Part shown: piece after piece, positions 6,662-12,724 of the stretch
Position numbering within the stretch: the first letter of the stretch is position 1
Layout of the letters: every line of letters starts with the position of its first letter
Assembly (NCBI GenBank): GCA_016187325.1
Contig: JACPJY010000170.1
Span: forward strand, 1 to 12,724
From: Rhodospirillales bacterium
Lineage (GTDB): Bacteria > Pseudomonadota > Alphaproteobacteria > Rhodospirillales > Casp-alpha2
Direction: 5' to 3'
Length of the DNA: 12,724 nt
Translations under genes and position numbers: made by a program
The notes under the pieces: model-generated
Database searches by the model: none
What the model saw: the letters and a program-made list of their open reading frames with translations, nothing else
Told to the model about the DNA's origin: nothing

Positions 6662-8091
6662 TTTCCGTAGCGGTCCCAGTAGGTGCCGAACAGGTCCCTT
6701 TCGCTCGGCTTGTCCTCGGGGATCACGGTCACCAGATGGGTGATGTTGATGAAGTGGCGGTAATTGAGATTCTCGGAGATCGAGTTGCCGGCCCAGGTGC
6801 CACAGCCCATGGACAGCGTGAAATTGAGGCCGTTGTCGAAGCTGCCGCCGTTGCCGAAGGTATGTGCCTGGTTGACCAGGACCCGCACCACGTCGAGTTC
6901 GGCAGCCAGCCGCCGGGCGTGGCCGAGGTCCTGGGTGTGGATGCCGACCGAGTGACCCTTGCCGCACACCGCGAGGATTGCGTTGACCTGGCGGATCGCG
7001 TCGCCGAGGTCGTCCGCCTTGTAGACGCTGAGCACTAGCGACAGCTTCTCGTCGGCGAACGGCGTGCCGGGGCCCGGGTCCGAGTCCTCGACCAGGAAGA
7101 ACCTGGCCTTCGCCGCCGCCGGCGCCAGCTTCGCCTCGCGGGCGAACACGGCCGCGTCCTTGGCGATGACGCGACGGTTCAGCTGCCCGTCCGTCCACAG
7201 CGTCGATCTGATCTTCTCCTTCTCCGCCACCGACGTCCGATAGCCGCCGGCCCCTTCGAGCGCCTTCAAGGCGGCGTCGTAGATGTCGGCGAGGATGACC
7301 ACCGAGTTCTCCGACGAGCATGAGGTGGCGTTGTCGAAGATCTTGGAGGCGGCGATCTTTTGGGCAGCGTCGTCGAGGTCGGCCGAGGAATCAACGATTA
7401 CCGGCACGTTGCCGGCGCCGACGCCGATCGCCGGCGTGCCCGAGGAATACGCCCGGCGAACGTTGTTCTGCGAGCCGGTGACGACCACCAGGTCACAGGC
7501 TTCCATAAGCGCCTGGGTCAGCGCCTTGTCCACCGGCGGCGGCAGCACCTGCACCAGGTCAACAGGAAGCCCGATCTTGGCGAGTTCGTCGCGCATCAAT
7601 TCGACCGTGCGCACCGTCGTCGCCTGCCCCGACGGGCTCGGCGCGACGATCACCGCGTTGCCGCCTTTGACGGCCATCATCGCCTTGTTGACCGGCGTCG
7701 CCGCCGGGTTGGTGGAGGGCACCACGGCGGCGACGACGCCGACCGGTTTCGCGTACTTGATGATGCCCTTCGCCTTGTCTTCCTCGATGATGCCGCGGGT
7801 CTTCACCCGCAACAGGTCGCGGAGGCAGCCGAAGGTCTTGCGCTGGTTCTTGACGATCTTGCTTTCGACGTTGCCGAGGCCGGTGTCCTTGACCGCGAGT
7901 TCGGCGAGGGCTCGCGCCCGCTCGGGCTTGTAGATCGACCACGCCAGCGCCGTTACCGCTTCGTCCACTCGCGCCTGATCGGCCGCGGCAAACGCGCGCA
8001 TGGCGGCGCGCGCGCGCTTGACGAGCTCGCGGACGACGGTGGTTTCGCCGCCCGGCTGGCGGGCGGCCCTGGCAGGCGACGGCGGGTTCAT
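6658..8091 (-). CDS. CoA-acylating aldehyde dehydrogenase, sulfoacetaldehyde dehydrogenase (SauS)-like
   Basis: The 477-residue protein is an EutE/AdhE-type acylating dehydrogenase. Motifs include KPVGVVAAVVPSTNP (115-129), VTGSQNNVRRAYSSG (204-218), and the catalytic C258 in FDNATSCSSENSVV; the Cys-x-x-Glu context is typical of CoA-dependent members. It would interconvert aldehyde + CoA + NAD(P)+ with acyl-CoA. The C-terminal style, ISENLNYRHFINITH then FGTYWDRYGK, resembles what I recall of sulfoacetaldehyde dehydrogenase SauS, but substrate assignment by memory is not firm; succinate or malonate semialdehyde dehydrogenases are alternatives. The ATG at 8091 has GGGAGG at 8098-8103, 6 bases away, and a promoter at 8117-8144. 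It heads a sub-operon with the two ligase subunits, its stop overlapping the beta-subunit start. Confidence 0.9.
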   Translation of the reverse strand: MNPPSPARAARQPGGETTVVRELVKRARAAMRAFAAADQARVDEAVTALAWSIYKPERARALAELAVKDTGLGNVESKIVKNQRKTFGCLRDLLRVKTRGIIEEDKAKGIIKYAKPVGVVAAVVPSTNPAATPVNKAMMAVKGGNAVIVAPSPSGQATTVRTVELMRDELAKIGLPVDLVQVLPPPVDKALTQALMEACDLVVVTGSQNNVRRAYSSGTPAIGVGAGNVPVIVDSSADLDDAAQKIAASKIFDNATSCSSENSVVILADIYDAALKALEGAGGYRTSVAEKEKIRSTLWTDGQLNRRVIAKDAAVFAREAKLAPAAAKARFFLVEDSDPGPGTPFADEKLSLVLSVYKADDLGDAIRQVNAILAVCGKGHSVGIHTQDLGHARRLAAELDVVRVLVNQAHTFGNGGSFDNGLNFTLSMGCGTWAGNSISENLNYRHFINITHLVTVIPEDKPSERDLFGTYWDRYGK

Positions 8092-8097
8092 GGATTG

Positions 8098-8103
8098 CCT
8101 CCC
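8098..8103 (-). promoter_or_regulatory. Ribosome binding site of the acylating aldehyde dehydrogenase
   Basis: GGGAGG on the minus strand lies 6 bases before the ATG at 8091. With the promoter at 8117-8144 it predicts a leader of only about 18-20 bases. Confidence 0.75.
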
Positions 8104-8116
8104 GATCCGTTAAGGA

Positions 8117-8144
8117 ATTATAGGCGCGGCCCGCCGATTGGCAA
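8117..8144 (-). promoter_or_regulatory. Sigma70-like promoter ahead of the dehydrogenase/ligase sub-operon
   Basis: On the minus strand the -35 box TTGCCA (8139-8144, five of six to consensus) and a perfect -10 box TATAAT (8117-8122) are separated by 16 bases. This sits in the 77-base gap between the tctA stop (8169) and the dehydrogenase start (8091). A transcript would begin near 8110. It implies that the enzyme genes can be expressed apart from the importer genes upstream. No transcription data are available. Confidence 0.6.
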
Positions 8145-8168
8145 CCAGCGGCACCCGGGCGAACGGTC

Positions 8169-9662
8169 CTAGACCTCGACCCCTTTCCGCTTGCCGCTGA
8201 GTTCGCGGTAGATGTTGGTGAGTATAGTGGCAACGCCGCCGAAAACGAGGACGGCGACGATCGGGCGGGTAAAGAACTCGCCCCAATCGTAGCCGACCAT
8301 CTGCATGCCCTGGGCGAAGTTCTCCTCGCCGATCGAGCCGAGGATCAGGCCGAGCACGATGCCGGCCACGGAATAGCCGGAGCGGCGCATCAGGTAAGCG
8401 ATGATCCCAGCCGCGAACATCACGACAACGTCCATCACCAGGTTGCGCACCGCATAGGCGCCGATGGTCGCGAGCAGCAAAATGGCCGGAGCGAGGAACT
8501 GGAACGGGATGCGCAGCAGGTGCAGCACTGTCCTCGTCTCCACGTAGCCGAGGCCGAGGATGCAGATGTTGGCGAAGAACATGGCGGCGAACACCACCCA
8601 TACCAGGTCGCTGGAATTGACGAACACCAGCGGCCCGGGCTCAATATCGTGGATCTGGAACACGCCGACCATCATCGCCGTCACAGCCCCGCCGGGGAGG
8701 CCCAATGCCAGCAGCGGTATCATGGCGGCGCCGGTGGCGGCGTTGTTGGCGGTTTCCGAGGCGACGACGCCTTCGAGATGGCCCTTGCCGAATTTTTCAG
8801 GGGTTTTCGACCAGCGCACCGCTTCGTTGTAGCTCATGAACGCCGCCAGCGTCACCCCGATGCCGGGAAGCACGCCAGCGAAGAATCCCACCAGCACCGA
8901 GCGCACCACCGCGACCTTCAGGCGCCAGAACTCGGCGAGACTGGGGAAATGGGTGCTGAATTTCGGCATGTCGAACCTGCCGCGCACCCGCCGCTCCGCC
9001 TGCACGAAAATCTCGGAGACGGCGAAGAAGCCGAGGATCATCGGTATGAAGTGAATGCCCGCCAACAGGTACGTAAAGCCGAAATCGTAGCGCTGTATGC
9101 CAGCCACCGGATCGAGGCCGATGGTGGCGATCATCAGCCCGAATCCCACCGACAGCCAGCCCTTCCACAGCGTACGGGCGCCGACCGAGGACGCCACCGC
9201 GATGCCGAAGAATACGAGGGCGAAAATTTCCGGCGATGAGAAATTGCGAACCGCCCAGTCGGCAATGAGCGGCGTCGCCCCCATCATCAGCAGGGCCGAA
9301 CAGGTACCGCCGAGCGACGAACACAGCACAGCGGCACCGATCGCCTTGCCCGCCAGACCCTGTTGCGTCATCGGATAGCCGTCGAAGGCGGTTGGCGCAT
9401 TCTCGGGCGAACCCGGGATGTTGAACAGGATTGCCGTCACCGCGCCGCCGTAAGTGCCCGAGCAATAAAGAACCGAATAGAACATGATGGCGTCGGCAGC
9501 GCTGAGCATACCCGAGAACGGGAGCACGATGGCGCCGAGGGTCAGCATGTTGATCCCGGGAATAGCGCCGAACAGCAGCCCGCCGATCAGCCCGCAAGCA
9601 AAAACCAGCATGCTAAGCGGGCTGCTGACCAGCGTGAGCGTGCCGGCGATGAACTGTTCCAT
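8169..9662 (-). CDS. tctA: Tripartite tricarboxylate transporter large membrane subunit (TctA family)
   Basis: The 497-residue protein is a typical TctA with about twelve membrane segments and two related halves. The first half has GAIPGINMLTLGAIVLPF and TAILFNIPGSPENAPTAFDG; the second has GVLPGIGVTLAAFMSYNEA and PLLALGLPGGAVTAMMVGV. TctA is the ion-driven permease of the TTT system, working with TctB and the periplasmic receptor TctC. TTT systems import citrate, other di/tricarboxylates, terephthalate and some sulfonates, so the family name does not fix the substrate. The ATG at 9662 was chosen because the TctA N-terminus begins there, 23 bases after the tctB stop, with AAGGG 13 bases upstream. 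The open frame extends to 9827 but overlaps tctB. Confidence 0.92.
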   Translation of the reverse strand: MEQFIAGTLTLVSSPLSMLVFACGLIGGLLFGAIPGINMLTLGAIVLPFSGMLSAADAIMFYSVLYCSGTYGGAVTAILFNIPGSPENAPTAFDGYPMTQQGLAGKAIGAAVLCSSLGGTCSALLMMGATPLIADWAVRNFSSPEIFALVFFGIAVASSVGARTLWKGWLSVGFGLMIATIGLDPVAGIQRYDFGFTYLLAGIHFIPMILGFFAVSEIFVQAERRVRGRFDMPKFSTHFPSLAEFWRLKVAVVRSVLVGFFAGVLPGIGVTLAAFMSYNEAVRWSKTPEKFGKGHLEGVVASETANNAATGAAMIPLLALGLPGGAVTAMMVGVFQIHDIEPGPLVFVNSSDLVWVVFAAMFFANICILGLGYVETRTVLHLLRIPFQFLAPAILLLATIGAYAVRNLVMDVVVMFAAGIIAYLMRRSGYSVAGIVLGLILGSIGEENFAQGMQMVGYDWGEFFTRPIVAVLVFGGVATILTNIYRELSGKRKGVEV

Positions 9663-9685
9663 GGGCGGATCGTTTCCCTTCTCGG

Positions 9686-10234
9686 CTATTGGCGGATAAG
9701 CACCACCATCCAGTTGCCGAAATCGTAAAACCCGGGCCAGTAGCCAACCGGCAGCCCGACGAAAAGGAAGCGGGTGAAGATGACGGTGAGGATCGCGTAG
9801 ATCAACAGCGGCACCCCGATCAGCCACTTAATGCGGTGCTCGCCGGTCATGTAGAGATAGGCGGCCAGGAAGAACGGCGTGGTGAAGTAATAGCCGGTGT
9901 TCTGCAGCAGCGCGGCGTAGACGAGCGGCAGGGCGAGCGTGATTCCCATGCGCACGAAAACGGGGGCCCCATGCTCATCGGCCATTTTGCGGAAATAGCC
10001 GGCATCGAGCTCGACGCCCCGGGCTTCGGCCGCCTTGCGCACACGCAGGTCGGTGATGAACTGGCCGACTGCAGCCGCCAGAATCACCAGGATGACCATC
10101 CGCGGCCACGCGGCGGCGCCGAAGCGGTACATCTGCACCTCGCGGTCGAATTGGAAGGTCAGGAAATACGCGGCCGCCGCGAAGGAACCCCAGAAGACGA
10201 TTTCGAACCACTGGCCGCCGGTCAGCTTGCCCAT
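9686..10234 (-). CDS. tctB: Tripartite tricarboxylate transporter small membrane subunit (TctB family)
   Basis: The 182-residue protein has the four-helix TctB layout: TM1 near 12-25 (VFWGSFAAAAYFLT), TM2 around AWPRMVILVILAAAVGQF, a hydrophilic stretch, then TM3 and TM4 (TLALPLVYAALL; GVPLLIYAILTVIFTRFLFV). TctB is the poorly conserved small subunit of the TTT importer, so the call rests on topology and its position between tctC and tctA. GGGG lies 6 bases before the ATG at 10234. A perfect 12-bp inverted repeat sits just upstream in the tctC-tctB gap. Confidence 0.88.
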   Translation of the reverse strand: MGKLTGGQWFEIVFWGSFAAAAYFLTFQFDREVQMYRFGAAAWPRMVILVILAAAVGQFITDLRVRKAAEARGVELDAGYFRKMADEHGAPVFVRMGITLALPLVYAALLQNTGYYFTTPFFLAAYLYMTGEHRIKWLIGVPLLIYAILTVIFTRFLFVGLPVGYWPGFYDFGNWMVVLIRQ

Positions 10235-10251
10235 GTGTGACCCCTTTGTGA

Positions 10252-10279
10252 CGGCTCCGGCGGAGGCCCGCCGGAGCCG
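10252..10279. repeat. Perfect 12-bp inverted repeat (intercistronic hairpin) between tctC and tctB
   Basis: The arms CGGCTCCGGCGG (10252-10263) and CCGCCGGAGCCG (10268-10279) pair perfectly around a 4-base loop. It lies 29 bases after the tctC stop and 17 bases before the tctB start in minus-strand transcription. No T-run follows on the minus strand, so it is not a standard terminator. A stem here could protect the 3' end of a tctC message or reduce read-through into tctB/tctA, which would fit the need for excess periplasmic receptor. Confidence 0.75.
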
Positions 10280-10308
10280 GTCACCGATTCAGACAATGAG
10301 CGGCCGAA

Positions 10309-11310
10309 CTACTTTACCAAGCCCATGGCCTTGTAGGTCTTGATGTAGACGTCCATGGTCTCGTTGATCAGCTTGGCCGACCCTTCGGTGTCGCGGAAGC
10401 TGGGGATCAAGTCCATGAACTTGCTCTTGTTGAACTTGAGGAAGTTCTGCGTGTGGTAGCCTTTCTGGAACGCCCATTGCAGATATTTGACGCGCTCCGG
10501 CGGAGTGTTCTTGTTCACGTAGAAGCCGCGGTAGCGCATCAGCGGGTTGAACGTGAGGCCGACGTCCTTCATCGACGGCACATTGGCGAAGGCCGCCGGA
10601 CGCTCATGCAACAGGGTCAGGATCGGCTTGAAGTCGCCGCTATCGAGGAAGCCCTTGACGTCGCCCGGCTGCTCGAACAGTGCGTCCACCTGCCCGCCCT
10701 TGAGGGCGGCGTACCGCGGTGATGGCTGGTCGAAGCTGACCTGCTGCACCTTCATTTTGAAATGCTGGTCGATGAGGTTCATGTTGATGCGTTCCATCGA
10801 GCCTTCGCCGGCGACGTTGGCGATGGTCGCCTTGCCGCCGGCCTTCTTGGCGAACTCGACGAACGACTTCCAGTCTGTGAACCGGGTCTCGTTGCTGCGG
10901 ATGTAGATCTGCGAAAATGTGATCTGCGCCATCACCAGCGGGATCAGATCCTTCGCCGGATGCACATCGGTGCGCTTGGCGGCGAACCCGCTGGTGGCGT
11001 CATCGATGTGCTGGAGCACGGTGTAGCCGTCGGCTGGCGCCGCCATGTAAGTCTTAAGCCCGACCAGGCCGCCGCCGCCCGGCTTGTAGTCCGGCGTGAT
11101 ATCGATGCCAGCGGCCTCCTTGACGCCGTCGATCATGGCCCGCGCCACCTGGCCCGAGCCGCCGCCAGGTCCGTAGGGCACGATCATGGTCAGGGGCCGT
11201 TCGGGGAAGCCTCCGGGCTTCTCCATCTTGTCCGGCAGATTGGCGGCCAACGCCGGCAACACCAAGCCGGCGCCGAATACGAGGCCGATGACTGCCTTTG
11301 CGAGTTTCAT
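10309..11310 (-). CDS. tctC: Tripartite tricarboxylate transporter periplasmic substrate-binding protein (TctC/Bug family)
   Basis: The 333-residue protein has a Sec signal peptide (MKLAKAVIGLVFGAGLVLPALA, positively charged then hydrophobic, cleavage probably after A22) and the Bug/TctC pattern ERPLTMIVPYGPGGGSGQVAR near 38-57, PGGGGLVGLKTY, then ALKGGQVDALF in the second lobe. The phosphate-like loop reads GGGSGQ instead of the commoner GGGTD. It captures the solute in the periplasm for TctAB. The substrate cannot be read from sequence. The ATG at 11310 has GGGAGG 6 bases upstream. It follows the mutase gene by 114 bases; I see no convincing promoter or terminator in that gap, so cotranscription is possible but not shown. 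Confidence 0.92.
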   Translation of the reverse strand: MKLAKAVIGLVFGAGLVLPALAANLPDKMEKPGGFPERPLTMIVPYGPGGGSGQVARAMIDGVKEAAGIDITPDYKPGGGGLVGLKTYMAAPADGYTVLQHIDDATSGFAAKRTDVHPAKDLIPLVMAQITFSQIYIRSNETRFTDWKSFVEFAKKAGGKATIANVAGEGSMERINMNLIDQHFKMKVQQVSFDQPSPRYAALKGGQVDALFEQPGDVKGFLDSGDFKPILTLLHERPAAFANVPSMKDVGLTFNPLMRYRGFYVNKNTPPERVKYLQWAFQKGYHTQNFLKFNKSKFMDLIPSFRDTEGSAKLINETMDVYIKTYKAMGLVK

Positions 11311-11316
11311 GGGTTT

Positions 11317-11322
11317 CCTCCC
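11317..11322 (-). promoter_or_regulatory. Ribosome binding site of tctC
   Basis: GGGAGG lies 6 bases before the ATG at 11310 on the minus strand, the same sequence and spacing as before the aldehyde dehydrogenase. It confirms the tctC start. Confidence 0.75.
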
Positions 11323-11424
11323 TGGTGAAATCGGCCGATCGTTGTGGCCGCGTCGTTAACTTTTCAATCGATCCCCGAACTTACACGGTTTTTAAGGTCT
11401 TTGGAAAGTGCCGTCAGGCGCCCA

Positions 11425-12724
11425 TCAGGCCTTCGCCCACGGGAACGGCAGTAGCTTCTGCAGCGGCTCTGAAATCTCGTAGACGCTGGTCACCGCGAGC
11501 TCGCGGTCGAAGGCAACGCCCTCGCTCTCGGCGCGCTTCCGGATCCTTTCTTCGTGCACCGCCATCACGTCCTTCGGGAACGGCATCAGGCCGGGATCGA
11601 AGATACGCAGATACCCGTCGGCGTCGCGGGCCGGCATGATGCGGCTCTTGCAGAAGCGGTTGGGTGACCACGGGATGTCGAGGACGCCAGCCTCGAAGGC
11701 GTTGACGGCGCCGACCGCGATGTCGCCGTCGCCCATCTCCAGCACCTTGTTGACGATGGGCCTAACCTCGCGGCGGATGAGATCGGCCTCGAACTTGTAC
11801 TCGGGCAGGTCGTCCAGGCGCACGTGACGGGCGAGATAGATCGCCATGCGGGTGGTGCGTAATCCCTCGGCGTTGGCCGCTGGCGTCGGAATCCCAAACG
11901 CCTCGTGGGTGCTCTTGGTGGTGACGCTGACGGCGCCGCCGACTGCCGCCAGCGTGCCGCCATAGGCGACCAGCGCGGCCGATTGCGCGTCATCATGTGG
12001 CCAGGCGCCCATCCAATGCAGCGACGTCACCGGCGTGAACACGTCTTCGAATCCCTGCGCCTTCAAGTATTCCTGCGCCAGCTCGCCGCATACCTTTATC
12101 GCCGCCGCGTCCTGGACGAGGTGCAGGGTCTGGGCGAGCTCAAGGCCATAGTTATGCACCCCTTGCCCAGCGGCGAGCAGCGCGTCGAGAATGCAAGTGA
12201 TGATGGCGATGCATGGCGGCACGTTGGTGCCGGTCAGGAAGCCGGGCTGGCGGCGGTGCAACTCGACGCCTTTCTCCTGATAGAGCGCCGCCAGCCGGTC
12301 GAGGTACTGGTAATTACGGATTCCATCGGCGATGGAAACGTCCTTGGTGTAGGACGTGGTGTAGGCGATGCCGGAGCCGAGATAGCCCGAAAATCCGGCG
12401 GCGAATCCGACCTCGGAGGTGAGCTTCGGCATCGAGGTGCCACTGAGCACGATCGCCGGCTTCGAGATCGCCTCGATCAACTTGCGGGTCTGGCGCGGGC
12501 CATAGTTGACCATCGGGAAGCCGTTGAGCATCGAACGGCCCACCTTCTTCGATTCCTCGACGCCGACGGCGGCGCGGCTCCACTGCTCATTGCGGGTGTA
12601 GCTGTCGGTGGTGGTCGGCACGATGTCGGCGAGGCCGTCGTTGTCGAGCGCCCGCATCAATTCCAATTGCAATTCAAGCGTCCCGAAGCCGCCGCGCGGC
12701 TGGGTCAGGCAGAGGCCCTCGGCA
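11425..12724 (-). CDS. Glutamate mutase epsilon subunit-like B12-dependent mutase (N-terminus outside window)
   Basis: About 432 residues are visible; alignment to remembered Clostridium cochlearium GlmE (about 483) runs without gaps from residue 57 to beyond 330, so roughly 56 N-terminal residues lie past the right edge. Motifs include CLTQPRGGFGTLEL, VGRSMLNGFPMVNYG, GFLTGTNVPP and KSTHEAFGIP. GlmE is the TIM-barrel catalytic subunit that, with the B12-binding GlmS, rearranges a carbon skeleton by radicals. Residues equivalent to R66, R100, Y177, Y181, K326 and E330 are kept. R149 is Leu (codon 12445-12447), H150 is Ser (12442-12444), and E171 is Leu (12379-12381). E171 and R149 bind glutamate's amino and carboxylate groups, so the substrate is probably different. 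A GlmS-like partner is not in the window and is expected further right. A TTG at 12672 is not the real start because homology continues upstream. Confidence 0.85.
   Translation of the reverse strand, partial: AEGLCLTQPRGGFGTLELQLELMRALDNDGLADIVPTTTDSYTRNEQWSRAAVGVEESKKVGRSMLNGFPMVNYGPRQTRKLIEAISKPAIVLSGTSMPKLTSEVGFAAGFSGYLGSGIAYTTSYTKDVSIADGIRNYQYLDRLAALYQEKGVELHRRQPGFLTGTNVPPCIAIITCILDALLAAGQGVHNYGLELAQTLHLVQDAAAIKVCGELAQEYLKAQGFEDVFTPVTSLHWMGAWPHDDAQSAALVAYGGTLAAVGGAVSVTTKSTHEAFGIPTPAANAEGLRTTRMAIYLARHVRLDDLPEYKFEADLIRREVRPIVNKVLEMGDGDIAVGAVNAFEAGVLDIPWSPNRFCKSRIMPARDADGYLRIFDPGLMPFPKDVMAVHEERIRKRAESEGVAFDRELAVTSVYEISEPLQKLLPFPWAKA

Noticed and set aside
6662..7321. An N-terminal extension of the ligase beta subunit up to 7321
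   Set aside because: It would overlap the catalytic half of the aldehyde dehydrogenase out of frame; family homology starts at the ATG at 6661.
11311..11424. Promoter or terminator between the mutase gene and tctC
   Set aside because: TTGAAA and TTTCCA could be -35 boxes but no acceptable -10 lies at 16-18 bases, and no hairpin followed by T's is present.
11425..12724. Simple annotation as methylaspartate (glutamate) mutase acting on glutamate
   Set aside because: Fold and cofactor residues fit, but equivalents of R149, H150 and E171 are missing, so the glutamate assignment is not supported.

Overview
The window is GC-rich with tightly packed genes and reads like chromosomal catabolic DNA from a proteobacterium, most likely an alphaproteobacterium (Rhodospirillales- or Bradyrhizobium-like), less likely a betaproteobacterium. 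The hints are the base composition, a tripartite tricarboxylate (TTT) uptake system, and the style of the enolase-superfamily and acyl-CoA ligase proteins. No phylogeny could be run. There are no tRNAs, rRNAs, CRISPR arrays or insertion sequences, and no gene-free stretch over 300 bases.

Left part. A succinate dehydrogenase/fumarate reductase type iron-sulfur subunit runs off the left edge on the minus strand (1-356). Diverging from it is a plus-strand set: a mandelate racemase/muconate lactonizing family enolase broken by a frameshift (503-1589), a TauE/SafE-type exporter (1596-2351) and a sodium-coupled NSS-family transporter (2381-3709).

Right part. A minus-strand array fills 12724-3706. 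In transcription order it holds a glutamate mutase epsilon-like B12 enzyme (cut by the right edge), TctC, TctB and TctA of a TTT importer, a CoA-acylating aldehyde dehydrogenase, beta and alpha subunits of a succinyl-CoA-synthetase-like ligase, and a quinone-oxidoreductase-like protein. The last four genes are joined by three ATGA stop/start overlaps and have their own strong sigma70-like promoter at 8117-8144. A 12-bp perfect hairpin lies between tctC and tctB.

How they may work together (inference). The TTT system imports a small carboxylate (or sulfonate-carboxylate). The two-subunit ligase makes its CoA thioester, or recovers ATP from one, and the acylating dehydrogenase interconverts acyl-CoA and aldehyde. 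Dehydrogenase plus ligase resembles sulfoacetate-type modules, and a TauE-type exporter lies nearby, but no sulfite-releasing enzyme is visible. The most unusual part is the mutase. It keeps the cofactor-contacting Lys/Glu pair and two of the three substrate arginines of glutamate mutase, but lacks the third arginine, the adjacent histidine and the glutamate that holds the substrate amino group. Its substrate is therefore probably not glutamate, and the cluster may encode an undescribed B12-dependent carboxylate pathway. The enolase frameshift and an in-frame gap of roughly 29 residues in the quinone oxidoreductase could be real lesions or assembly errors.
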